A stretch of DNA of 7,824 nt from positions 1 through 7,824 of the forward strand of contig JARYMR010000070.1 in the NCBI GenBank assembly GCA_029907045.1. The letters are read 5' to 3'. The notes under the pieces were generated by a model. That model was not told the DNA's origin. It searched no databases and worked only from the letters and a program-made list of their open reading frames with translations. Each line of letters starts with the position of its first letter. Position 1 is the first letter of the stretch. The position numbers and the translations under genes are program-made. Positions 1 to 5,451 of the stretch are shown here, piece after piece. The DNA is from Candidatus Bathyarchaeota archaeon. GTDB taxonomy: Archaea; Thermoproteota; Bathyarchaeia; Bathyarchaeales; UBA233.

Positions 1-402
1 GATGGATTTGGAATTTCAAGCGCTTATGCAAACTTCTCATTGACAATTTATGGTTTGGAAGTAAACGTCACGGCAAATTACGCCATTAACATAACAACTG
101 CCGTCAAGTTAGAAGGTTATTACACACGCGATGGCTTAGAGAAATTTGTTAGTTTATCATGTCAAGTTTTCAATGAGGGGAAATCAGCCCTAGCCAAAAA
201 CATAACTTTATATTATGAAAACCTTGGAGTTTGGTTACCCGTTGATTCATCAAACAACCTTTCCGTAACAGATTATGGCAACGACACTTACACTATATCT
301 TTCACAGTTATCACAATTTCTGACACAGTGCAAGTTTCAGCGCATATTACTGACTTACGGGAAATATTCGTTCAAGCAAATACCGCATGTGAAGAAGCGT
401 AA
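1..402 (+). CDS. C-terminal part of a probable secreted or cell-surface glycoprotein (5' end outside window)
   Basis: The frame is open from base 1 to a TAA at 400-402, giving 133 residues with no start inside the window that needs to be used. The visible part alternates polar and hydrophobic residues in short runs rich in Thr, Val, Ile and Asn, as in beta-sandwich (Ig-like or CARDB-like) modules of archaeal surface proteins. Six Asn-x-Ser/Thr sequons are visible (NFS, NVT, NIT twice, NLS, NDT), which fits an N-glycosylated extracellular chain. There is a single clear Cys in the body and one near the end. No C-terminal membrane helix or sorting signal is seen, so any anchor must lie upstream or the protein is released. 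The function cannot be named. The gene ends 71 bases before rbkR. Confidence 0.6.
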   Translation, partial: DGFGISSAYANFSLTIYGLEVNVTANYAINITTAVKLEGYYTRDGLEKFVSLSCQVFNEGKSALAKNITLYYENLGVWLPVDSSNNLSVTDYGNDTYTISFTVITISDTVQVSAHITDLREIFVQANTACEEA

Positions 403-424
403 GCCTAACAAGATTTTCGAGTCA

Positions 425-432
425 TTTAAATA
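425..432 (+). promoter_or_regulatory. TATA box of the rbkR operon
   Basis: TTTAAATA matches the archaeal TATA consensus well. Its centre lies about 46 bases before the rbkR ATG, which puts the expected transcription start near 454 and leaves a short leader carrying the ribosome binding site. It lies in the only gap ahead of the two-gene unit. The BRE purines expected just upstream are weak. Confidence 0.5.
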
Positions 433-442
433 TGCAGTTTCC

Positions 443-466
443 ACCTCTATTTTGAACATGCGAGGT
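443..466. promoter_or_regulatory. Inverted repeat ACCTC-N14-GAGGT over the rbkR start region
   Basis: ACCTC at 443-447 is the exact reverse complement of GAGGT at 462-466. The right arm overlaps the Shine-Dalgarno sequence (GAGG, 462-465), which is 8 bases before the rbkR ATG. The left arm lies near or just upstream of the predicted transcription start. The repeat could be an operator for self-control by RbkR or an RNA hairpin that hides the ribosome site. At 5 base pairs it may also be chance. Confidence 0.25.
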
Positions 467-473
467 TTCAAGA

Positions 474-1166
474 ATGGCTGCTGAAAAGCATGAGTGGCGC
501 AATCTTTTCACTCTTTTAAAGTTGGCTGAGATGGGAGCGCACCGCAGAACTGCAAAAATTTCCTCCGAGTATTTAGCTAGAAAGCTTGATGCTTCTCAGC
601 AGACAGCGTCTCGTTATTTGATTGAGTTGGACAATAAGGGTTGGATTAAAAGAACTATAACTCCAGACGGTTGCCTCATAAAAATTACGGATACTGGGCT
701 TAAGGAGTTGAAAAAGCTTTATTCAAATCTGCGCTTCCTAATGGAGGCCCAGTATCCGCCATCCATAACTCTGGAAGGCGTAGTTTTCACTGGTTTAGGC
801 GAAGGAGCCTACTACATATCCAAAGAGTCTTACCGAAAACAGTTTATAGAAAAATTGGGTTTTGACCCATATCCAGGCACGTTAAACTTGAAGCTTACTA
901 CGGATTATGATGTTAAAACTCGGTCGGAGTTGGAGGCTTATCCGGCAATTGAAATTGAAGGTTTCAGAAACGAGAATCGCACTTTTGGTCCAGTGAAGGC
1001 TTATCCAGCCATAATAGAAAATAAAGTGAAAGGTGCCCTTGTTTTAGCCTTAAGAAGTCATTATGATGCTTCAGTGATTGAGGTTATTGCTCCAATTTTT
1101 CTGCGGAAACAACTTAAACTTAAGGATGGGCATAAGGTGAAGGTGGAAGTTTTAACGCTTCCATAA
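474..1166 (+). CDS. rbkR: HTH regulator / CTP-dependent riboflavin kinase (RbkR type)
   Basis: Makes FMN from riboflavin using CTP, a kinase family found in archaea, and probably also represses or activates flavin genes through its DNA-binding domain. Residues 1 to about 90 form a winged helix-turn-helix: a helix pair around SSEYLARKLDASQQTASRYL followed by a wing near residues 56-75. Residues from about 95 to 230 are the kinase (DUF120) domain, with GLGEGAYYIS (107-116), GFDPYPGTLNLKL (129-141), FGPVKAYPA (171-179) and a final IEVIAP...L..GHKV block. At 230 residues it has the full two-domain length; MJ0056-type kinases lack the N-terminal part. The ATG start is set by GAGG 8 bases upstream and by the complete HTH. 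A metallo-hydrolase gene follows after 14 bases. Bifunctional RbkR proteins are described for several archaeal phyla; regulation of its own gene here is inference. Confidence 0.92.
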   Translation: MAAEKHEWRNLFTLLKLAEMGAHRRTAKISSEYLARKLDASQQTASRYLIELDNKGWIKRTITPDGCLIKITDTGLKELKKLYSNLRFLMEAQYPPSITLEGVVFTGLGEGAYYISKESYRKQFIEKLGFDPYPGTLNLKLTTDYDVKTRSELEAYPAIEIEGFRNENRTFGPVKAYPAIIENKVKGALVLALRSHYDASVIEVIAPIFLRKQLKLKDGHKVKVEVLTLP

Positions 1167-1180
1167 AAGGGGCAATTTTA

Positions 1181-1951
1181 ATGATTAAGCTTCATCGTTT
1201 GAATGATAAAGTTTATGGCGTTACGGGACTTTTCCATCCTTCAAGCAGTGCCGGCGGTACAAATGCGGGATTTATCATAACAGAAAATTCTATCGTTCAC
1301 ATCGATGCAGGTATGACTGTTGCTGATGGAAGTTATTTGTTGAAACAATCAAGGGAAATGGCCGGAAGAGAAGATAATCTTATTCTTATTCTGACCCACC
1401 ATCATTCAGACCACATTTTTGGTATGCGAGTATTCAAGGAAGTAGGTGCAAAAGTTATTGCCCATGAAAATGTTCGCAAGTTTCTTTCTCATAGGACATA
1501 TCATACTTGGTTTAAGCCAGTTATTAATTCATATAAAGCATTAATAATTAAGCTTATGGTTAAAGAGACTATATGCACTAAAGAAAAAGCTGAAGAAATA
1601 CTTGGAGACGTCAAACTTTTTCTGCCAGATGAAGTTTTCACTAAAGATACCACTTTTCAAGTAGACGATGATGAGCTGCTGATGTTTTACACTCCTGGAC
1701 ACGTACCAAGTGAAATATCAGTCTACCATCCAAAATCCAAAACGCTCTTTGCCGGCGATACGATTTACGAGGGAATGCCCTTAACCACAAGATTTGGCGG
1801 ACGAAAAGAGTGGAGACTGTGGATACAAAGTCTTGAAAAACTAAATAAACTTGACATTAAAAATATTGTGCCTGGTCATGGAAGAATTTGCGGTAAAGAT
1901 GAAATTCAAAGAAATATAGCTTATTTAGAAAATCTTCTAAGTGAGCGTTAA
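1181..1951 (+). CDS. Metallo-beta-lactamase-fold hydrolase (glyoxalase II-like)
   Basis: A 256-residue protein of the metallo-beta-lactamase superfamily, which hydrolyses esters, thioesters or phosphoesters with one or two active-site metal ions. The metal motifs are all present: THHHSDH (His73, His75, Asp77, His78), the third His in TPGH (His174), the bridging Asp in FAGD (Asp193) and the last His in PGHG (His233). An N-terminal strand pair with GGTNAGFII and HIDAG (40-44) is typical. A variable helical insert lies at about 98-145. No signal peptide is seen, so it is cytoplasmic. The ATG has AGGGG 8 bases upstream, and only 14 bases separate it from rbkR, so the two are probably one transcript. 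The substrate is unknown; a role in flavin metabolism is suggested only by position. It ends 2 bases from the stop of the opposing rhomboid gene. Confidence 0.88.
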   Translation: MIKLHRLNDKVYGVTGLFHPSSSAGGTNAGFIITENSIVHIDAGMTVADGSYLLKQSREMAGREDNLILILTHHHSDHIFGMRVFKEVGAKVIAHENVRKFLSHRTYHTWFKPVINSYKALIIKLMVKETICTKEKAEEILGDVKLFLPDEVFTKDTTFQVDDDELLMFYTPGHVPSEISVYHPKSKTLFAGDTIYEGMPLTTRFGGRKEWRLWIQSLEKLNKLDIKNIVPGHGRICGKDEIQRNIAYLENLLSER

Positions 1952-1953
1952 CC

Positions 1954-2553
1954 TCAAGAATAAGCATAGCTATACTTGTATGTTATTCTGGTCTTTCGTG
2001 TCACCGCCAATCCATATCCTATTAATAATCCAACAGCTAAGCCTCCAAAATGAGCTAAAAAATTCACGCTTGGACCCGCACTAAGCATGAGCAAGAAGAA
2101 AGCATAAACTAAAGCGCTCATAATAGATTGTCCGATTGCACGTCTAAAATAAATTGTGCAAGCGCCAAACAATCCAAATATGGCGCCTGAAGCCCCTGCA
2201 GAAATCATGTTTGGACCAAAAAGCAATGTTAACAAGTTTCCAGCCAATCCGCTTAATAAGTAAATGAGCAAGTATTCTGGGGTTGAGAAGATTTCTTCTG
2301 CTCTTAACCCAAAAATTAGGAGGAAGAACATGTTACCTAAAATGTGCATTATACTTACATGAACAAACATGGATGTGAAAAGTTGCCAATAGGCTCCATT
2401 TAAAACAAACGCATTATATTGTCCATATGTGCGGAGAACAGAATGGCTCGTGAAGAGAAAGCTGCCGCTGAGGACTGAAGTGTAAGCGTAAATGGTTATG
2501 TTCAAGGCGATAATTATGTATGTTGGCATGAATTTTGTAGAATTTTTTAGCAT
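1954..2553 (-). CDS. Rhomboid-family intramembrane serine protease
   Basis: A 199-residue polytopic membrane protein of the rhomboid family, which cuts single-pass membrane proteins inside the lipid bilayer. The catalytic Ser lies in SAGASGAIFG (Ser122) and the catalytic His in NFLAHFGG (His168). The second membrane segment carries the family pattern HVSIMHILGN (His65, His70, Asn74). Six membrane segments can be picked out, at about 10-30, 62-82, 93-113, 118-136, 143-160 and 164-184, followed by a basic, Tyr-rich tail. I chose the ATG at 2553 because AAAGGT lies 10 bases upstream and it starts 7 bases after the ribL stop. An ATG at 2619 would add 22 residues and overlap ribL by 59 bases. It is the last gene of the dphB-DUF357-ribL operon. 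Its substrates are unknown. Confidence 0.9.
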   Translation of the reverse strand: MLKNSTKFMPTYIIIALNITIYAYTSVLSGSFLFTSHSVLRTYGQYNAFVLNGAYWQLFTSMFVHVSIMHILGNMFFLLIFGLRAEEIFSTPEYLLIYLLSGLAGNLLTLLFGPNMISAGASGAIFGLFGACTIYFRRAIGQSIMSALVYAFFLLMLSAGPSVNFLAHFGGLAVGLLIGYGLAVTRKTRITYKYSYAYS

Positions 2554-2560
2554 GCAATTT

Positions 2561-3028
2561 TCAACCTTTAAAATGTTCAATGATTTTTTGTTTAATTTTT
2601 GAAGAGCTATCCAGCTCATCTTCGCTGAATTTGCTAATCTTCACAATTTCTATGTTCAACTTCTTCTCTTCAATATAATGCCTAACGCTTTGCTCAATAT
2701 CGCCTCGGTCGTAACCGAGAGCAATTGTGTCTGGATGAATTTTCTCAATAACCTTCTCAATGTCAAAGTCTTCATAACCCAAAATAGCCTCATCCACAAC
2801 CTTCAAAGAACCAACAAGCGCTCGGCGCTGATTTTCAGACATTATGGGTTTTGTTCCTCTCCTCTTTTTAACAGTGCTATCTCTAGCTACAATTACCACA
2901 AGTTTAGCATTTGGACCCCCAGCCTTCTTTGCCTCTTCCAAATACCTTACATGACCGAGATGCAGCAAGTCAAATGTTCCAGAAGCCAGAACTATCTTTC
3001 CTTTTTTCCCCTCTTTTCCGCAAGCCAT
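2561..3028 (-). CDS. ribL: Archaeal FAD synthetase (FMN adenylyltransferase) RibL
   Basis: Transfers AMP or a similar nucleotide to FMN to make FAD, the step after the riboflavin kinase encoded by rbkR in the same window. The 155-residue protein is a small nucleotidyltransferase: GTFDLLHLGH with the HxGH signature at 23-26, an ARDSTVKKR phosphate-binding stretch near 48-56, SENQR at 64-68 and LGYDR at 104-108, in the order seen in the M. jannaschii type. Glycerol-3-phosphate cytidylyltransferases share the fold, but the length, the DUF357 neighbour and the opposite riboflavin kinase favour RibL. The ATG at 3028 is preceded by GGTGAAG and overlaps the end of the DUF357 gene by 37 bases; no ATG, GTG or TTG lies in frame between it and the first core strand, so the overlap is probably real. 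Confidence 0.9.
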   Translation of the reverse strand: MACGKEGKKGKIVLASGTFDLLHLGHVRYLEEAKKAGGPNAKLVVIVARDSTVKKRRGTKPIMSENQRRALVGSLKVVDEAILGYEDFDIEKVIEKIHPDTIALGYDRGDIEQSVRHYIEEKKLNIEIVKISKFSEDELDSSSKIKQKIIEHFKG

Positions 3029-3279
3029 TCAAACTTCACCAACCCTAATAACCTTAAAGCATCCAGTAAGCCTTCGCAGTAGGCAACAGAAGCTAAGCTT
3101 ACCCCAAATCTCTTTCTATCCATATAATATTTTGCATCCTGTAAATAGGCTTTGGCAAATTCCACAACCCCCTTAACGCTTTTAGCGTCAAGGTTAACAG
3201 GAGTTTCAGAAATTTGTATTTCATCAAAAACATGCTCTGCAGAATCTATATACTTCGAAACAAGCGCCTCCAAACTCAC
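2992..3279 (-). CDS. DUF357 family protein
   Basis: A 95-residue, mostly helical archaeal protein. The family hallmark is the second half, with YLQDAKYY (45-52), then SLASVAYCEGLLDALRLLG (61-79), which would form a helical hairpin packing surface. The end is highly basic (AEKRGKKER). DUF357 genes are often found beside or fused to RibL-like nucleotidyltransferases in archaea, as here, so a role as a partner of RibL is likely but not shown. The start is GTG, with GGAG 8 bases upstream, and its GTGA overlaps the dphB stop by 4 bases, a sign of coupled translation. The biochemical function is unknown. Confidence 0.85.
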   Translation of the reverse strand: MSLEALVSKYIDSAEHVFDEIQISETPVNLDAKSVKGVVEFAKAYLQDAKYYMDRKRFGVSLASVAYCEGLLDALRLLGLVKFEWLAEKRGKKER

Positions 3280-4076
3280 ATAATCATCTCCTTAACTTTT
3301 TCAGGAGCCCCAGCCAAAGTCATGAGCGCATCTGCTTCCATAAAATGAAGCCTCGCCGGAAACACAAGGCTGTATGGTGGTTCTCCAAAATCATAATTCA
3401 ACAACTCTTTTATAAAGTCAGCTTTCACTGTGGGATTGATGCTTCCAGCTCTAGCTACTCCTACGGCAAGAGTTTCCATAGTAACGGCTTTCTTTTTCTT
3501 CTTCTCTTCCACTTTCAAGAGAATTTCCAAACCTTCACGAATTTTTAGATAGCGTTTCTCTTCGGCGTTTATGTCCAATAAGCATAAGGTGTGAAGCCCA
3601 TTCTCCTGGTTTTGGGCTATAACCTCATATGGCGTTTCTGAAGGATTCTCCTCTGGGAAGGGGATGGTTACACTTTTTCCAAACTTATAATTGTGCAAAC
3701 CACACAAGCCCACAACAGCCGAAATTATTGAGGCTCCATGAACAATGCGTGTTTTAATTCCAAGCTTCTGGGCATGTATCCTCAAGGCTATATGGGTTGT
3801 CGCAATCAGCGGATCACCTGGAACAAGAAGAACCGCCTTACCCTTCTTAGCTGCTTCCATTATGCTTTTTCCATTTTCCTCCTCAAGCTCCCTTCTCGAA
3901 ACCGTCTGAACCTTTTTTCCAGAAAGTCCCTCAAAGCGTTTTATTGAAAAATTTGGCATAAAACTCGTGTAAAGCTCAATGAAAACCCTTTCTGCAGTTT
4001 TAACCTCCTCTAAACCCCTTAAACTTATTCCCAACTCGTCATGCAAGCCAAGCCCAACAAAGACAATTTCGCCCAA
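3276..4076 (-). CDS. dphB: Diphthine synthase (diphthamide biosynthesis methyltransferase)
   Basis: Uses S-adenosylmethionine to methylate the modified His of elongation factor 2 during diphthamide synthesis. The motifs of this tetrapyrrole-methylase-fold family are present: GLGLHDE at the N-terminus (8-14), VPGDPLIATTH (85-95), HGASIISA (113-120), GLHNYKFGKSVTIP (126-139) and a C-terminal PYSLVFPARLHFMEADAL (234-251). I start at TTG 4076, giving 266 residues and the usual family N-terminus. GAGGT lies 8 bases before this TTG. A TTG at 4112 keeps the frame and would add 12 residues that family members lack. A Lys-rich stretch near 191-196 is a local oddity on a surface loop. It is the first gene of the minus-strand operon with DUF357, ribL and the rhomboid gene. 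Confidence 0.92.
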   Translation of the reverse strand: MGEIVFVGLGLHDELGISLRGLEEVKTAERVFIELYTSFMPNFSIKRFEGLSGKKVQTVSRRELEEENGKSIMEAAKKGKAVLLVPGDPLIATTHIALRIHAQKLGIKTRIVHGASIISAVVGLCGLHNYKFGKSVTIPFPEENPSETPYEVIAQNQENGLHTLCLLDINAEEKRYLKIREGLEILLKVEEKKKKKAVTMETLAVGVARAGSINPTVKADFIKELLNYDFGEPPYSLVFPARLHFMEADALMTLAGAPEKVKEMIM

Positions 4077-4137
4077 CAGCTTCAACCTCAACAACCAAAA
4101 TATGACTGGCAACTCTTAAAAACTATTGTAGAAAGCT

Positions 4138-4149
4138 AAATTTATTAAA
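4138..4149. promoter_or_regulatory. Candidate TATA element shared by dphB (minus) and tRNA-Lys (plus)
   Basis: AAATTTATTAAA is AT-rich and reads as a TATA-like box on both strands (TTTATTAAA on plus, TTTAATAAATTT on minus). On the plus strand it would start transcription near 4171, about 17 bases ahead of the tRNA. On the minus strand it predicts a start near 4118, giving a leader of about 42 bases for dphB. A second plus-strand candidate, CATAAATA at 4164-4171, is a little too close to the mature tRNA end. Confidence 0.35.
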
Positions 4150-4187
4150 GCGCTGTTAAACTGCATAAATAGAAAAGCCCAAAGGAC

Positions 4188-4294
4188 GGGCCCGTAGCTC
4201 AGTAAGGTTAGAGCGGCGGACCAAACCGCTGCACGGGGTTGGGTTGAGGCTCTTAACCCGTAGGTCCCGGGTTCAATTCCCGGCGGGCCCGCCA
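4188..4294 (+). tRNA. tRNA-Lys (anticodon CUU), intron-containing, CCA encoded
   Basis: The cloverleaf can be built by hand. The acceptor stem is GGGCCCG (4188-4194) with CGGGCCC (4284-4290), then G73 and an encoded CCA (4292-4294). The D stem is GCTC/GAGC (4197-4200, 4211-4214). The T arm is CCGGG-TTCAATT-CCCGG (4267-4283). The anticodon loop is CTCTTAA (4250-4256), with anticodon CTT at 4252-4254. The anticodon stem closes only if 29 bases are removed: G4216-G4219 plus G4249 pair with CCCGT (4257-4261), the outermost pair being G-U. The mature RNA is 78 bases including CCA. G73 and the loop sequence fit archaeal tRNA-Lys. A protein gene starts 35 bases after the CCA. Confidence 0.9.
4220..4248 (+). 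other. tRNA-Lys intron at position 30/31 with bulge-helix-bulge motif
   Basis: This 29-base intron sits in the anticodon stem rather than at the usual 37/38 site. The precursor forms a textbook motif: outer helix AGAG (4210-4213) with CTCT (4250-4253), central 4-pair helix CGGC (4214-4217) with GTTG (4243-4246), 3-base bulges GGA (4218-4220) and AGG (4247-4249), and inner helix CCAA (4221-4224) with TTGG (4239-4242). Cutting after the second base of each bulge removes exactly 4220-4248. Moving both cuts one base left gives the same mature RNA. The motif needs bases that also belong to the D stem. Confidence 0.82.
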
Positions 4295-4329
4295 AAAACA
4301 TGCAAATATTAAAAGGAAATGTGTGCGTT

Positions 4330-5391
4330 ATGTTTGAATGGTCAAAAATTTTAGAAGAAAGCCCAATCAACTGGCTTCTTGGAGAGTCTAATCCTTCTGT
4401 TCGCTATTTTACCTTGCGTGACATTCTTGATAAAGATGAAAAACACTTGCAAGTTGTGGCTGCGAAACAAGCAATATTAAAATCGAAGGTTGTGGAAAAA
4501 ATTTTCGAAAAGCAGAATCCATTAGGGTATTGGGAAGAACCAGCAAATCCTTACCATCCCAAGTATAAGTCTTCTTACTGGCAGATTATAACTTTGGGTC
4601 AGCTTGGCGTAAACAAAAACTGTGAAAAAGTCGGAAAGGCTTGTGAATACATCTTCCAGTTTCAACTGGATGAAGGCGGTTTTACTTCTGAAACTCGAGA
4701 AACAGCCCTAAGAGAATATGAGCAATTGCGTCAAAAAGGTAAGAAGTTGCCTTCACGAGACGTGTGGGTTTCCTCAAAAGTTTTTGAGCATCAATATTCT
4801 TGTCTCACTGGCAACATGGCAGCAGCATTGATTAGAATAGGATATGAGGATGATCTTAGGGTAAGGAATGCTTTAAACTGGCTTGTAAAAATCCAAAATT
4901 GGGATGGCGGATGGCTTTGTCCTTACTGGAAAGCTCACATCAAAGATAAGCATGGCTGTTTTTATGGAACAATCTGTCCCCTTGAAGCCTTCTCCGAGGT
5001 TAGGGAAGAGAAATTGACAAAGGAAATGAAAGAAACCATTGAGAGAGGTGCGGAATTTCTTTTGGCGCATCATTTGTTTAAGGCTGATAATCACAATTAT
5101 GCTGTGATTAACAAAGCTTGGTTGAAATTGGGTTTTCCATCGTTTTATGGATACAACATTTTAAGAGGATTGGACGTTTTAACTAAGCTTGGCTATATAG
5201 GTGATGAGCGTTTAAATAATGCTGTTGAAGTTTTAATGCAAAAGCGGCAAGGCAATGGAACATGGATTTTGGAAAGTGCGCCTACTGGAAGAATGCATGT
5301 TAACATAGAAGTGAAGGATAAGCCCAGTAAATGGATAACTCTTATAGCTTTGAGAGTGTTAAAACGTCTATCTCTAGGCGGTGAGAAGTAG
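4330..5391 (+). CDS. Alpha/alpha-toroid protein of the squalene-cyclase / prenyltransferase-like fold, function unknown
   Basis: A 353-residue soluble protein whose repeats resemble the QW motifs of terpene cyclases and protein prenyltransferase beta subunits: QNPLGYW (62-68), QLDEGGF (112-118), QNWDGGW (189-195) and RQGNGTW (306-312), separated by amphipathic helix pairs. The N-terminus has NPSVRYFTLRDIL (21-33). The aspartate-rich acid motif of squalene-hopene cyclases is not seen, so cyclase activity should not be assumed. A dense Cys/His patch follows the third repeat (Cys197, His203, His208, Cys210, Cys216), possibly a metal site. I start at ATG 4330, with AAAGGA 12 bases upstream; ATG 4300 and GTG 4321 are in-frame alternatives adding 10 and 3 residues. 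It lies directly behind tRNA-Lys. Related archaeal proteins are usually labelled prenyltransferase-like or hypothetical. Confidence 0.75.
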   Translation: MFEWSKILEESPINWLLGESNPSVRYFTLRDILDKDEKHLQVVAAKQAILKSKVVEKIFEKQNPLGYWEEPANPYHPKYKSSYWQIITLGQLGVNKNCEKVGKACEYIFQFQLDEGGFTSETRETALREYEQLRQKGKKLPSRDVWVSSKVFEHQYSCLTGNMAAALIRIGYEDDLRVRNALNWLVKIQNWDGGWLCPYWKAHIKDKHGCFYGTICPLEAFSEVREEKLTKEMKETIERGAEFLLAHHLFKADNHNYAVINKAWLKLGFPSFYGYNILRGLDVLTKLGYIGDERLNNAVEVLMQKRQGNGTWILESAPTGRMHVNIEVKDKPSKWITLIALRVLKRLSLGGEK

Positions 5392-5400
5392 TTTATTTTT
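5392..5400 (+). terminator. T-rich stretch after the toroid gene
   Basis: TTTATTTTT directly follows the TAG stop. Archaeal RNA polymerase often stops at such T runs without needing a hairpin. It also partly enters the inverted repeat that follows. Confidence 0.35.
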
Positions 5401-5423
5401 CAGTTATATGTCGTTTACTGAAA
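5398..5423. repeat. 7-base perfect inverted repeat TTTCAGT-N12-ACTGAAA
   Basis: The arms are at 5398-5404 and 5417-5423. The repeat lies between the toroid stop and a TATA-like box (ATATAAAA, 5432-5439) ahead of the small gene. It could be an operator for that small gene, or a hairpin at the end of the toroid transcript. The AT-rich arms make chance possible. Confidence 0.35.
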
Positions 5424-5431
5424 TATCGTTG

Positions 5432-5439
5432 ATATAAAA
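5432..5439 (+). promoter_or_regulatory. TATA-like box ahead of the small 5452-5598 gene
   Basis: ATATAAAA predicts a transcription start near 5461. That is downstream of the first ATG (5452) and 30 bases before the second (5491), so if this promoter is used the protein would start at the second Met and have 35 residues. Confidence 0.3.
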
Positions 5440-5451
5440 TTGTTAAGGCCA

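Noticed and set aside
275..484. Plus-strand frame of 69 residues ending in a basic stretch
   Set aside because: It overlaps the end of the surface protein gene and the rbkR start in another frame. I considered that a frameshift might join it to the upstream gene, but neither tail looks like a recognisable domain, so there is no support.
2554..2619. Longer N-terminus of the rhomboid protease from ATG 2619
   Set aside because: It would overlap ribL by 59 bases and adds a polar stretch that the family does not need, while ATG 2553 has a ribosome site and fits directly behind the ribL stop.
2678..3082. Plus-strand frame opposite ribL, and similar frames at 3345-3548, 3738-3947, 6233-6532, 7229-7444 and the minus-strand frame at 4873-5094
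   Set aside because: All lie antisense to or overlapping well-supported genes, have no recognisable domain and lack convincing ribosome sites.
4077..4112. Longer N-terminus of diphthine synthase from TTG 4112
   Set aside because: The extra residues precede the usual family start, and GAGGT is placed correctly for TTG 4076.
4216..4237. Alternative tRNA reading with GCGG/CCGC (4216-4229) as the anticodon stem, or two introns using ACGGG (4233-4237)
   Set aside because: The first gives a 6-base loop with no U33. The second needs two introns and no matching splicing bulges. The single 29-base intron satisfies both cloverleaf and splice motif.
4116..4370. Minus-strand frame of 84 residues across the tRNA gene
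   Set aside because: It is the antisense of tRNA-Lys; the GPPGIEPGT-like peptide is a well-known artefact of reading tRNA T arms and CCA ends backwards.
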